Shown: positions 34,924-44,291 of the stretch, piece by piece | Layout of the letters: each line of letters opens with the position of its first letter | Numbering within the stretch: the stretch's first letter is position 1 | Assembly: GCF_023746535.1 (NCBI RefSeq) | Contig: NZ_CP098747.1 | Coordinates: forward strand, 2,564,501 to 2,628,500 | Direction of reading: 5' to 3' | Origin: Sneathiella marina | Lineage (GTDB): Bacteria; Pseudomonadota; Alphaproteobacteria; Sneathiellales; Sneathiellaceae | DNA: 64,000 nucleotides | Made by a program: the position numbers and the translations under genes | The notes under the pieces: model-generated | What the model was told of the DNA's origin: nothing | Seen by the model: only the letters and a program-made list of their open reading frames with translations | Databases searched by the model: none

Positions 34924-36363
34924 ATGAAGCTGAAGGCCGTACTGGATAAAATATTTACGGACCGTCAGATCATCATCAGTACGCGCGGGCAACTTAAATA
35001 TTTCCGCCTTGGTGTATCAGCGCAAGTGATGGCAATGACCGTCGCCGCAGGTTTTAGCGGCATGTTCATTTACTATTTGGCAACAGAAACCTCCCAGGAA
35101 AAACAACTGGTCGCCCAGACTGCGCAGCTGTTTAAACTGAAAAACCAATATGAAACCGCTTATGCTGATTTACAGCTGACCAGCACCACATTGGAAGCCA
35201 CACAAAACGAGCTCGATCAGCAATATGCCCGACTGGAAGGCATGCTTGCAGAGCGCAAGAATGTGGAATCTGCTCTGAAGTTGGCGTCCAAGGCAAAAAA
35301 ATCATCGAAGGAACTAACCCCGGAAGAACGCGTCCGCGCCCTCGGTGAAAGTCTGCATGCCAGCAACGCCCAGCGTGAACAGCTTGAACTTGAGGTCATG
35401 CAGATCAATAAGGTTCTCTTTCAAACGGCGCAGCAACGGGATCAGGCCGCGAATGAACGCTTGAAAACCGAGCAGAAGCTTTCCAGCCTGCGGACGGTTC
35501 TCAATATGTATGCATCGACCAAGGATGAGATTTATTCCGAACTTCAGGAAACAAAAAAGGAATTTGCCCGGCTACAATTTGACCGACAGGAAAAAATTGA
35601 TACCGAGTCCCGGCTGTCGAATGAAATTACTGGTCTGAAATCCCGACTGACCAATATTTCATCAGAAAACAGGGATCTGATTGCCCGGGTTAATGACCGC
35701 GCCCATGAAAGCATCATGGCGCTGAAAGAAGTCATTTCAATTACCGGCCTCGATTCCGAAAAAATATTGGGGATAAATGAAATACTAGGACAAGGTGGCC
35801 CCCACATGGACTTCCAGCCCGTCGGTGATTTGTTACAGATGGAGCAGGATTTTTACGAAGAGGCCCAAAAAATGGAAGCCAGCCTCGCTCGCTGGGAATC
35901 CTTGCAAATCATATTAAAGCACATTCCTCTCGCACGGCCCGTCGATGTTGGGTATGTCACGTCGCGCTATGGAAAACGCCGTGACCCCATGACCAAACGC
36001 AAAGCGCATCATTCCGGCGTTGATATAGCAGGCCCGAAAAACTCAAAAATTCTGGCGACGGCACCCGGTGTTGTTACTTTCGTCGGCACGAATGGTGCGT
36101 ATGGCCGGATGGTCACAATTGATCACGGCAAGGGTTTTAAAACCCGCTATGGCCATCTTAAGAAAGCCGTCGTCAAAAAAGGCGACAAGATAGATTTCAG
36201 AACACAAATTGGCGTTATGGGCTCCACCGGTCGAAGCACCGGACGGCATGTTCATTACGAAGTTATATATGAAGGAAAGCATCGGGATCCGGTGAAATTT
36301 TTCAAAGCCGGAAAATACGCGTTCAAAGTGACGCCAAAAATCCAGGAAGCTTCCAACAAATAA
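34924..36363 (+). CDS. M23 metallopeptidase with coiled coil, membrane anchored
   Basis: 479 residues. ATG 34924 is selected by AGGA eight bases upstream. A membrane helix (about residues 30-55, VMAMTVAAGFSGMFIYYL) is followed by a long coiled coil (about 60-300, Gln/Glu/Lys/Leu-rich) and a C-terminal LytM domain with the zinc ligands: HHSGVD near residue 363, GHLKKAV and HVHYEV. It should cut peptide cross-links in peptidoglycan from the periplasmic side. The next gene encodes a bactofilin, the known partner type of such peptidases in cell-shape control. Confidence 0.9.
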   Translation: MKLKAVLDKIFTDRQIIISTRGQLKYFRLGVSAQVMAMTVAAGFSGMFIYYLATETSQEKQLVAQTAQLFKLKNQYETAYADLQLTSTTLEATQNELDQQYARLEGMLAERKNVESALKLASKAKKSSKELTPEERVRALGESLHASNAQREQLELEVMQINKVLFQTAQQRDQAANERLKTEQKLSSLRTVLNMYASTKDEIYSELQETKKEFARLQFDRQEKIDTESRLSNEITGLKSRLTNISSENRDLIARVNDRAHESIMALKEVISITGLDSEKILGINEILGQGGPHMDFQPVGDLLQMEQDFYEEAQKMEASLARWESLQIILKHIPLARPVDVGYVTSRYGKRRDPMTKRKAHHSGVDIAGPKNSKILATAPGVVTFVGTNGAYGRMVTIDHGKGFKTRYGHLKKAVVKKGDKIDFRTQIGVMGSTGRSTGRHVHYEVIYEGKHRDPVKFFKAGKYAFKVTPKIQEASNK

Positions 36364-36383
36364 CTTTTAAAGCGAGGTTGTAG

Positions 36384-36806
36384 ATGTTTTCCAACAACAA
36401 CAAGACAGAAACGAAAATCAGCAAAATGAATTCAATGCCGTCAATTATCAGCGAAAGTCTTACCATCGAAGGCAACCTTATCTCGGAAGGTGAGGTTCAA
36501 ATAGACGGCACCGTGAACGGTGATGTGGCCGCCGCCAACCTGACAGTTGGCCAATCTGCTGTTATCAATGGTGAAATCGATGCTGGCGTTCTGACTATTC
36601 GCGGATGTGTGGATGGCCGGATCAAGGGTGAGGAAATTTCGATTATGTCGACAGCAACCGTTAGAGGCGACGTCATCCATACTTCATTGAGTATAGAACC
36701 CGGCGCAAAAATCGATGGTCATTTACAGCATAATGATAACCCGCGGGATTTGCCGCAAACGGTTTCCTATCTCGACAAGGCCGAGGCCAGCGGAACAGAC
36801 AGCTGA
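36384..36806 (+). CDS. Bactofilin
   Basis: 140 residues forming a right-handed beta-helix: repeated turns ISESLTIEGNLISEGEVQID, GTVNGDVAAANLTVG, AVINGEIDAGVLTIRG and CVDGRIKGEEISI. N- and C-terminal tails are polar and flexible. Bactofilins polymerise without nucleotide and scaffold wall enzymes. It starts 20 bases after the M23 peptidase gene and ends at a terminator, so the two form a small shape module. Confidence 0.93.
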   Translation: MFSNNNKTETKISKMNSMPSIISESLTIEGNLISEGEVQIDGTVNGDVAAANLTVGQSAVINGEIDAGVLTIRGCVDGRIKGEEISIMSTATVRGDVIHTSLSIEPGAKIDGHLQHNDNPRDLPQTVSYLDKAEASGTDS

Positions 36807-36829
36807 AATCTCCTAGTTCAGCTAAACCG

Positions 36830-36860
36830 AAAAAGGCCCGCAGAAATGCGGGCCTTTTTT
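36830..36860. terminator. Bidirectional terminator between bactofilin and ndk genes
   Basis: GGCCCGC (36835-36841) pairs with GCGGGCC (36848-36854); A run to the left, six T to the right. Confidence 0.92.
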
Positions 36861-36881
36861 GCTGGTTTTTATGTCTCAGGA

Positions 36882-37304
36882 TTAACCGACAATTTCGGAA
36901 CCGGAGAAGAAATAGGCGATTTCAATAGCCGCATTCTCGGCGCTATCGGAACCATGTGCAGAATTAGCTTCGATATTTTCCGCGAATGTCGCCCGGATTG
37001 TACCTTCTGCCGCTTCCGCCGGGTTTGTTGCGCCCATGACTTCGCGATTGCGTGCGATGGCATTTTCGCCTTCCAGTACCTGTACAACGACGGGGCCGGA
37101 TGTCATGAATTCAACAAGGTCGTTGAAGAAAGGCCGCTCTTTATGAACACCATAAAATGTTTCTGCATCAAGGCGGGTCATCACGATCCGCTTCTGGGCC
37201 ACAATCCGCAAGCCGGCTTCTTCCAGCATGGCGTTGACTTTGCCAGTTAGGTTGCGACGGGTCGCATCTGGTTTAACAATTGAGAAAGTACGTTCTAGAG
37301 CCAT
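36882..37304 (-). CDS. ndk: Nucleoside diphosphate kinase
   Basis: 140 residues. It transfers the gamma phosphate between nucleoside triphosphates. [14 protein letters not shown] opens the protein and the catalytic histidine is in NSAHGSDS. Motifs [14 protein letters not shown] and [14 protein letters not shown] are intact and length is standard. Single gene, divergent from the ABC-F gene. Confidence 0.97.
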   Translation of the reverse strand: MALERTFSIVKPDATRRNLTGKVNAMLEEAGLRIVAQKRIVMTRLDAETFYGVHKERPFFNDLVEFMTSGPVVVQVLEGENAIARNREVMGATNPAEAAEGTIRATFAENIEANSAHGSDSAENAAIEIAYFFSGSEIVG

Positions 37305-37452
37305 TATTTTACCTACGGTTAAATCGAAAAAAGGAATATTGCGCGCCTTATAGCGGGGATGGTGCGGCTCGGCAACCTAATTGATCCTTTTTCCCCGAAT
37401 TCTGGAATTTTCAGCCTTCGCACCGGCCCCGCTTTCTGATAGAGAGTGCCCC

Positions 37453-39357
37453 ATGCTTCAAATTAAAGACATTACATACCGTATCGCGGGACGCATCTTG
37501 CTGGAAAATGCCTCCTTGCATGTTCCGGTTGGACATAAATTTGGCCTGATTGGTCGTAACGGAACGGGCAAATCCACTTTGCTCAAACTGATCATCGGTG
37601 AAATCCAGCAGGATGACGGGACTATCGAGCTTCGAAATGGGGCCCGCCTCGGTGTCTTGCCGCAAGAAGCGCCGTCTGGTCCGGAAAGTTTACTGGAAGC
37701 CGTTCTGAGTGCAGACATTGAGCGGACCCGCTTGATGGCAGAAGCGGAAACAGCAACAGATGCCCACCGTATTTCAGAAATTCATGTACGTCTGGCGGAT
37801 ATCGATGCTCATACGGCTGAATCCCGAGCGGCTAAAATTCTATCGGGCCTTGGCTTTGACCATGAAGCCCAGCAACGATCCTGTTCGTCTTTTTCAGGGG
37901 GTTGGCGAACGCGTGTCGCTTTGGCAGGAACATTATTTTCGGAACCGGATTTGCTGTTGCTTGATGAACCCAGCAACTATCTGGACCTGGAAGCAACGCT
38001 CTGGCTGGAAAGTTTTCTGCGCAATTATCAACGAACGCTGATTATTGTCAGCCATGACCGCGACCTTTTGAACAATGTCGTCACGACGATCGCCCATCTG
38101 GATAACCTGAAGCTGGTCAAATATACCGGTAATTACGACTTCTTCGAGAAAACACGCCGTCAGCAACTTGAACTTCTGAGCGGCATGCAACGCAAGCAGG
38201 ACGCCCAGCGCAAGCATCTGCAATCCTTTGTCGATCGCTTCCGGGCCAAAGCCTCAAAAGCCCGTCAGGCGCAAAGCCGTGTCAAAATGCTGGAGAAACT
38301 GAAACCCGTCGCCGCCATGATGGAAGAGCATACGGCTAATTTCAGATTCCCAGAGCCCGACGAGCTTTCGTCACCAATTATTTCCATGGAGGGCTGCTCC
38401 GTTGGCTATCAGCAGGATGTGTCAATCTTACGAGATCTGAGTTTGCGCATCGATATGGATGACCGCATTGCCCTACTCGGCTCAAACGGAAATGGAAAAT
38501 CGACTTTCGCAAAGCTGCTGGCAAACCGGCTGCAACCCCAATCCGGACATTTACAAAAATCCAATAAGCTTAAAATCGGGTTTTTCGGCCAACATCAGCT
38601 GGATGAAATGTCTGCGGAACAAACGGCTTACCAGCATTTGGCCGCAAAAATGGATAACGGCAAAGAATCCCAGGTCCGAGCGAGATTAGGCCAATTCGGA
38701 TTTTCCCGCGATAAAACTGATGTTGCCGTGCAAAAACTGTCCGGCGGTGAAAAAGCACGCCTGAATTTCTGCTTGCTGGCGCAGGACAAACCGCATCTCC
38801 TTATCCTCGACGAACCGACAAACCATCTTGATGTGGACAGCCGGGAAGCTCTGATACAGGGCCTCAACGATTACGAAGGGGCCGTGTTGTTAATCAGCCA
38901 TGATCCGCATTTAGTCAGTTTGGTTGCCGACCGCCTATGGCTGGTCAGCGATGGCGGTGTGCATCCGTTCGAAGGAGACATGACTGATTATAAAAAGCTG
39001 GTGCTCGAAGCGGCCAGGTCCGGCAATGGTACGCGTAAGTTAAATGCGCTTACCGACAACGAGCCTGCCAAACCACGGCTTTCAGGCAAAGAAGCGCGCA
39101 AAGCTCGTGCGGCCGCACGCGCGGCCCTCGCCCCAAAACGAGCTGAAGTGAAGAAGCTCGAAAAATCCATGCAGGATATCGCTGCAAAGCAGGCGAGGCT
39201 TGAAACCGAGCTGGCCGATCCGGCGACGTACGATAAGGGGCCGGAACACCAGGCCAAGCTAAGTGATGCCATCGGCCGCCTTAAATCACAGCTTGCGAAT
39301 GCAGAAGAGGACTGGATGGAAGCCCATGAGGAACTGGAACAGCTGGAGCAAGCCTGA
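37453..39357 (+). CDS. yheS: ABC-F family ATPase, YheS type
   Basis: 634-residue soluble twin ATPase that acts on ribosomes. First Walker A IGRNGTGKSTLL, signature SSFSGGWRTRVALA, Walker B LLLLDEPSNYLDLEATLW; second Walker A LGSNGNGKSTFA, signature LSGGEKARLNF, Walker B LILDEPTNHLDVDSR. The linker contains DRFRAKASKARQAQSRVKML and the C-terminal tail is a coiled coil ending DWMEAHEELEQLEQA, as in E. coli YheS. The frame is open to 37381, but ATG 37453 (MLQIKDITYR) fits the family. Its stop directly abuts the convergent next gene. Confidence 0.9.
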   Translation: MLQIKDITYRIAGRILLENASLHVPVGHKFGLIGRNGTGKSTLLKLIIGEIQQDDGTIELRNGARLGVLPQEAPSGPESLLEAVLSADIERTRLMAEAETATDAHRISEIHVRLADIDAHTAESRAAKILSGLGFDHEAQQRSCSSFSGGWRTRVALAGTLFSEPDLLLLDEPSNYLDLEATLWLESFLRNYQRTLIIVSHDRDLLNNVVTTIAHLDNLKLVKYTGNYDFFEKTRRQQLELLSGMQRKQDAQRKHLQSFVDRFRAKASKARQAQSRVKMLEKLKPVAAMMEEHTANFRFPEPDELSSPIISMEGCSVGYQQDVSILRDLSLRIDMDDRIALLGSNGNGKSTFAKLLANRLQPQSGHLQKSNKLKIGFFGQHQLDEMSAEQTAYQHLAAKMDNGKESQVRARLGQFGFSRDKTDVAVQKLSGGEKARLNFCLLAQDKPHLLILDEPTNHLDVDSREALIQGLNDYEGAVLLISHDPHLVSLVADRLWLVSDGGVHPFEGDMTDYKKLVLEAARSGNGTRKLNALTDNEPAKPRLSGKEARKARAAARAALAPKRAEVKKLEKSMQDIAAKQARLETELADPATYDKGPEHQAKLSDAIGRLKSQLANAEEDWMEAHEELEQLEQA

Positions 39358-39846
39358 TTAACCCCCTGCGTTACTCAGGCGCACACCGGTAAAGTCACTT
39401 TCAAATTCCTGCATCGGTTTTTTATCAATGACATTGACATCCACATCCAATGGATAGATTCCACCTTTAAATTTCCCTGTAACAGTTTGAAATTTATCGT
39501 CAAAGTTAAATTTCATATCGACTATACCAATTCCCTTGTTATCGTAATCAAAGCTGATAATTCGAACTGAGATTTGGTGATCTCCCGTTTGTTTCCATAC
39601 GCCAGCTCCTGGGAAATAGGAATATTTCTTTTGGTCAGCCGCGCTCCAGATGACAGATCCAAATTCTGTAAAGGTGTAGCTGGAGCGATCGGTTTCGCTA
39701 TGCTGGTCCAGGATATAGGTTCCTTCAATACTCCGGCCGAAACTAAATTTCTCCTCGGCGGAAGCCGTACCGTATATCGCTGGCGTTACCAAAGTTACTG
39801 AAAATACAAAAAATACCAATGTAAGTAGATTTAATTTATAGGTCAA
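39358..39846 (-). CDS. Unknown secreted protein
   Basis: 162 residues. A signal peptide is present (KLNLLTLVFFVFSVTLVTPA, cleavage near TASA). The mature part is predicted mostly beta, with SIEGTYILDQHSET and ISFDYDNKGIGIVDMKFNFDD, ending in KPMQEFESDFTGVRLSN. It may be a small beta-barrel or lipocalin-like protein, but I recognise no family. It is third in a minus-strand series after pepA and holC, 46 bases downstream of holC, and its stop codon touches the ABC-F stop. Confidence 0.65.
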   Translation of the reverse strand: MTYKLNLLTLVFFVFSVTLVTPAIYGTASAEEKFSFGRSIEGTYILDQHSETDRSSYTFTEFGSVIWSAADQKKYSYFPGAGVWKQTGDHQISVRIISFDYDNKGIGIVDMKFNFDDKFQTVTGKFKGGIYPLDVDVNVIDKKPMQEFESDFTGVRLSNAGG

Positions 39847-39892
39847 AATACCAATTCCCTTCGATTAAAAAATTTATTCCCTTTCAAATTTT

Positions 39893-40345
39893 TCAGGCCT
39901 TTTTCTGCCAGCCTGTTTCAGTTTGCTGAAAGTAACTTACCGGCACATCTTCATCTTTCAGCAATTTCCATCGTGCGCGAGCGGCGTCAAGAGCGGTTTC
40001 ATCATTCCCGTCGAACATATAGAGACAGCGATCAAAACTGCCAATATCAGGAGATTCCGCATCCTCTACCAAAACCAGGACGTCCGCGTTATTGAGGTTT
40101 TGATCCGGAGTTAATGTCAAAAGAATTGGTTGCGACGCCACCTCAACATCATCTTGCGCGATCGCATGAGGTAAAAAGGACGACGGATTAGCAGACCAAA
40201 GACATTCATCCAATTCAATCAGGCAATCTTCCGTGCGACCGCGGACAAGAGCTGTCATCTGCTGCTCATATACCTTTTCCAGCAATCGCGGCAGTGCCCG
40301 GCTTAATGGATCCGCTTGCAAGTGATAAAAATTAACATTTGTCAC
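39893..40345 (-). CDS. holC: DNA polymerase III chi subunit
   Basis: 150 residues of the clamp-loader-associated chi protein, which links the replisome to single-strand-binding protein. MTNVNFYHLQADPLSRALPRL opens the protein, CLWSANPSSFLPHAI and PILLTLT are hallmarks, and the C-terminal FDGNDETALDAARARWK is typical. It follows pepA by 11 bases, a gene pair conserved in many Proteobacteria. Confidence 0.93.
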   Translation of the reverse strand: MTNVNFYHLQADPLSRALPRLLEKVYEQQMTALVRGRTEDCLIELDECLWSANPSSFLPHAIAQDDVEVASQPILLTLTPDQNLNNADVLVLVEDAESPDIGSFDRCLYMFDGNDETALDAARARWKLLKDEDVPVSYFQQTETGWQKKA

Positions 40346-40356
40346 AGCCGGCGCCG

Positions 40357-41862
40357 CTACCCTTCGTAATTATCCTGGACGAATTGATTGAGAAGCCGCA
40401 CACCGTATCCTGTACCGCCTTTTGGAACGGTTGGCTTGTCTTGTTTTGACCATGCCATACCGGCAATATCCAGGTGAACCCAAGGCACATCATTCACGAA
40501 CTTTTTCAGAAACTCCGCAGCAACGATCGACCCTGCGCCCCGTCCACCTGTTCCGATATTCTGTAAATCAGCAATAGGGGATTTGGTTTGCTTGGCATAG
40601 TTAGATGACATCGGAAAGCGCCAGACACCTTCATCTACCGTTTGTCCGGCTTTGTAAAGTTTGTCGGATAAATCATCATCATTGGAAAATAAACCGGCAT
40701 TTTCATGTCCAAGTGCAATAATGATGGCGCCAGTCAGGGTCGCCAGGTCAATCATAAACTCCGGCTTGTATTTTTCTTGGGTATACCAAAGGGCATCAGC
40801 CAAGACTAACCGCCCTTCCGCATCGGTATTGAGAATTTCAATGGTTTGGCCAGACATTGACTTTACAATATCTCCAGGCCGTTGCGCATTTCCATCTGGC
40901 ATATTTTCAACCAGACCAACGACACCTATGGCGTTGACCTTGGCTTTTCGCCCTGCAAGTGCCTTCATCAGGCCGGTGACGGTTCCGGCTCCGCCCATAT
41001 CCCATTTCATCTCTTCCATACCGGGTCCGGGCTTCAAAGAAATACCGCCGGTATCGAAGCAAACTCCCTTGCCAACAAATGCCAGGGGTTTCTTGGAGGC
41101 GCCTTTACGGGTATCACCTGTCCATTTCATAACAACCAGTCGGCTTTCCCGTCGGGACCCCTGCCCGACCCCCAGTAAAGCGCCCATTCCAAGCCGCTTC
41201 ATTTTGGCTTCGTCGAGAATTTCCACTTTAATGCCCAGGCTTGTCAGCTCCTTACAACGGTCGGCGAAGCTTTCCGGATACAGCTCGTTCGCCGGTTCAC
41301 TTACCAGATCCCTGGTCAAAAATACGCCCTCAGCCAGCGCTTCCAGATCAGCAAATGCCTTTCGGGCGGCGGCGGCCCCTTTGCAAGCCACCGTCATGCG
41401 CTTCAAGGTCGGCTCCGAACTATCATCCGTATCGGTTTTATATTTCTGGAATCGATAGGATCCAAGTTTTGCGCCAAAAGCCAGGGACGCAGCAGCATCG
41501 ACAGCCTTGATACCGGGTGATTTAATATTATCCAAAACAACGGTTACATTTTGAACCCCTGAGCTATTCAGCTTTTTGACGAGGTTACCGCCAAGATTTT
41601 CCGCATCAATTCGAGAAAGCTCTGCCAGATCTCCCAATCCAAACAAGAGCACGCCGGAAACCTCAAGTCCCGCTGGTGCGAGAATTTCCAAAAGCTCGCC
41701 CTTTTTGCCACTGAAACGGCTGTTTTTCACCGCGGCCGACAAGGCTCCCTTCGTTTTTTTATCTAGTGCTGAAGCCGTTGCGGATAACGTACTGCCTGCG
41801 GATACAGCGACGGCAATAGTACCTCGTTTCGGTATGGAGATTTCTGAAAAAGCGAACTTCAT
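40357..41862 (-). CDS. pepA: Leucyl aminopeptidase
   Basis: 501-residue M17 aminopeptidase. Metal and catalytic residues are in FVGKGVCFDTGGISLKPG, MKWDMGGAGTVTG and NTDAEGRLVLADALWY. The N-terminal macro-like domain is present. It removes N-terminal residues from peptides and, in E. coli, also binds DNA (carAB control, Xer recombination). First gene of the minus-strand pepA-holC-unknown series and divergent from lptF. Confidence 0.96.
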   Translation of the reverse strand: MKFAFSEISIPKRGTIAVAVSAGSTLSATASALDKKTKGALSAAVKNSRFSGKKGELLEILAPAGLEVSGVLLFGLGDLAELSRIDAENLGGNLVKKLNSSGVQNVTVVLDNIKSPGIKAVDAAASLAFGAKLGSYRFQKYKTDTDDSSEPTLKRMTVACKGAAAARKAFADLEALAEGVFLTRDLVSEPANELYPESFADRCKELTSLGIKVEILDEAKMKRLGMGALLGVGQGSRRESRLVVMKWTGDTRKGASKKPLAFVGKGVCFDTGGISLKPGPGMEEMKWDMGGAGTVTGLMKALAGRKAKVNAIGVVGLVENMPDGNAQRPGDIVKSMSGQTIEILNTDAEGRLVLADALWYTQEKYKPEFMIDLATLTGAIIIALGHENAGLFSNDDDLSDKLYKAGQTVDEGVWRFPMSSNYAKQTKSPIADLQNIGTGGRGAGSIVAAEFLKKFVNDVPWVHLDIAGMAWSKQDKPTVPKGGTGYGVRLLNQFVQDNYEG

Positions 41863-42047
41863 AAGTTTACCCTGTTATAGATTGTGAGTAATGGAGAAGG
41901 AATAGTCGTTAAATCGGTATATTTTTCATACCCTAGCCAGCCGCTACTGGCAACATACAAACAATTTCATGGAGCCAAATCAGTCATCTAATCCAGTCCA
42001 TTCTGTATTTTCATCAGGTTCCGTCTAGCGCAATCATTTTCTATCGC

Positions 42048-42053
42048 TATACT
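42048..42053 (+). promoter_or_regulatory. TATACT box just upstream of lptF
   Basis: A near-consensus -10 (TATACT) ends 7 bases before the lptF ATG, with no good -35. If used, the transcript would begin at or next to the start codon and be leaderless. Confidence 0.25.
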
Positions 42054-42060
42054 CGCCCTT

Positions 42061-43197
42061 ATGAAAAATATAAACCGTTATATAATGAAGCAATTGGCCG
42101 TTCCGATGCTTTTCATAACGTTCTCTCTGACAGGCGTGATCTGGCTTTCCCAGTCGCTGAAGTTTGTTGAGAAATTGATTAATGGTTTGCCGGTATCGAC
42201 ATTTCTCTATTTATCGATTTTACTCCTTCCGGGCATCTTGAAATACACGCTTTTGCTCGGTATTTTTTTTGGAACGCTTTTCGCCTTCAACAAACTTTAT
42301 TCGGATTCGGAGTTGATCGTTATGTGGTCAGCAGGGCTGAGTAAATGGGCTCTCGCCCGCCCTGCAATATACTTAGCGCTTCTGACAGCTCTTGCTTTGT
42401 ACTTTCTCGGATTTCTACTAACCCCCTATGGCGTCAGAACAGTAGACGAACTCAGGCTTAAATGGCAGGATTCTCTTGCGGCCGTCGTTTTGCGAGAAGG
42501 AGTTTTCAACTCACTCACAGGAGGTGTCACGGTTTACATAAGAGAGAAAAGCTCGACGGGTGAATTGCTCGGAATTCTGGTTCATGATGAAAGAGTACGA
42601 GACAAACCGGTAACCTATATGGCCGAAAGAGGCGCTTTCATCAAAACTGCGGACGGCCCACGCTTTGTCATGAATACTGGAAACCTGCAGGAAGTAGCTA
42701 AAGATGACGCGAAACTCAGCCTTCTGTATTTTGATCAGTACATCCTTGATATCAATCAATTTGAAAAACGAAGTAATGCTGTTTGGTTAAAGCCTGAACA
42801 TCGTTATCTGATGGAACTAATCAATCCGGAAAACTCGGAACGTATCCAGCGTGAGGGCTGGAAATTGAAAGCGGAACTTCATCAACGACTGGTTTTACCC
42901 TTATACGCAATTTGCCTTGTCTTTATCGCTCTTGCCGGAGTCTTGAGCGGCGAATTCAGTCGCCGCGGTCGAGTCAAACGGGTCACCGCATCAGCGGTAA
43001 TCGGAGTTGCCCTGCTGATCGGTGCAATGGCACTATTCCGTGTTTCGGGTAATAATTCATTGATTACACCAACATTGTATTTTCTACCGATCATTTCTAC
43101 TATCATCGCTGCCTATCTTGCGGCGGGCGGGCGATTTAAAATTTTCAGCTCGCTTTTCGGTCACGAAGCAATAGTGCCAGAGGAGCCGAAACAATGA
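42061..43197 (+). CDS. lptF: LPS export ABC permease LptF
   Basis: 378-residue inner-membrane half-permease of the LptB2FG complex, which extracts LPS from the inner membrane. MKNINRYIMKQLAVPMLF opens the protein; six helices are grouped three and three around a periplasmic beta-jellyroll (about 130-260). The coupling-helix loop SDSELIVMWSAGLSKW is conserved. Overlaps lptG by 4 bases (ATGA). The ATPase lptB is not in the window. Confidence 0.93.
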   Translation: MKNINRYIMKQLAVPMLFITFSLTGVIWLSQSLKFVEKLINGLPVSTFLYLSILLLPGILKYTLLLGIFFGTLFAFNKLYSDSELIVMWSAGLSKWALARPAIYLALLTALALYFLGFLLTPYGVRTVDELRLKWQDSLAAVVLREGVFNSLTGGVTVYIREKSSTGELLGILVHDERVRDKPVTYMAERGAFIKTADGPRFVMNTGNLQEVAKDDAKLSLLYFDQYILDINQFEKRSNAVWLKPEHRYLMELINPENSERIQREGWKLKAELHQRLVLPLYAICLVFIALAGVLSGEFSRRGRVKRVTASAVIGVALLIGAMALFRVSGNNSLITPTLYFLPIISTIIAAYLAAGGRFKIFSSLFGHEAIVPEEPKQ

Positions 43198-44288
43198 GAC
43201 TCCCGAGCTCGCTTTCAATCTATTTGGGAAAACAGTATCTAAAGAATATCGGCATTATTTTTGGAATTTTAATGACCGTAGTATTCCTCATTGATTTTAT
43301 TGAGCTTCTGAGACGGGCCGCCGACAAGGACGGCATAAGTCTTTTTGTTATTATTCAAATGGTATTGTTACGCCTGCCTTATCTTGCTCAAAAGCTACTG
43401 CCTTTCATTGCCCTATTTGGCGGCATGCTGACGTTTTTTAAACTTACGAAAACCAGCGAGTTGACGGTCATCCGCGCTGCAGGGGTTTCTGTTTGGCAAT
43501 TTCTCTTGCCCTCAATGTTCATCGCTTTTGGTATCGGAATGTTGATTTTAACTGTCGTCAATCCGATTAGTGCCGCCATGCAGGCCCAATATGGGCAAAT
43601 GGAATCAAAATATTTTGATAAACGATCAAGTTTTCTAAGCATTTCCCCCAGCGATCTCTGGCTTCGTCAGGTTGACGATGACGGACTTTCCGTTATTCAT
43701 GCGCGCGGTGCACAAAATCAAGGTATTGATCTGACGGATGTAATTATTTTTGAATATAATACGGATGATATCTTCACCGGACGCATTGATGCCTCTCGGG
43801 CCAAACTCTTCCCCGGTTATTGGGAGTTACAAAATGTCGTCATTACGGGGCCAAATAAACCTGCAGAAACAGAATCCTTTATGAAATTGGAAACGTCTCT
43901 GACTGTTCATCAAATTCAGGAAAGTTTTGCCTCTCCCAAAACCCTGTCTTTTTGGGATTTACCGGAATTTATAGAAACTCTTGAACTCGCGGGATTCTCC
44001 GGTGATCGACATCGTCTTCATTGGTATAGTTTGATGGCAGGCCCTATTCTAATGATTGCGATGGTTCTTGTGGCGGCCACCTTCAGTTTGCGGTCAATTC
44101 GTCATGGACATACAAGCCTAATGGTTATTGGTGGTATCGCGACGGGTTTCGTTTTTTACTTTCTCACAGACATTATTTATGCCCTTGGCCTTTCCGGCAG
44201 CCTTCCAATCGCTCTTGCCGCCGGCATCCCGGCTATTGCGATAACTTTGTTTGGCCTTGCCATGATGTTTCACCTTGAGGACGGCTGA
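43194..44288 (+). CDS. lptG: LPS export ABC permease LptG
   Basis: 364 residues, paralogue of LptF. The N-terminus SIYLGKQYLKNIGIIFGIL, the coupling motif TSELTVIRAAGVSVWQFL and the LSISPSDLWLRQVDDDG jellyroll segment are characteristic. Six helices are expected. Translationally coupled to lptF and three bases before lptD. Confidence 0.94.
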   Translation: MRLPSSLSIYLGKQYLKNIGIIFGILMTVVFLIDFIELLRRAADKDGISLFVIIQMVLLRLPYLAQKLLPFIALFGGMLTFFKLTKTSELTVIRAAGVSVWQFLLPSMFIAFGIGMLILTVVNPISAAMQAQYGQMESKYFDKRSSFLSISPSDLWLRQVDDDGLSVIHARGAQNQGIDLTDVIIFEYNTDDIFTGRIDASRAKLFPGYWELQNVVITGPNKPAETESFMKLETSLTVHQIQESFASPKTLSFWDLPEFIETLELAGFSGDRHRLHWYSLMAGPILMIAMVLVAATFSLRSIRHGHTSLMVIGGIATGFVFYFLTDIIYALGLSGSLPIALAAGIPAIAITLFGLAMMFHLEDG

Positions 44289-44291
44289 AAC

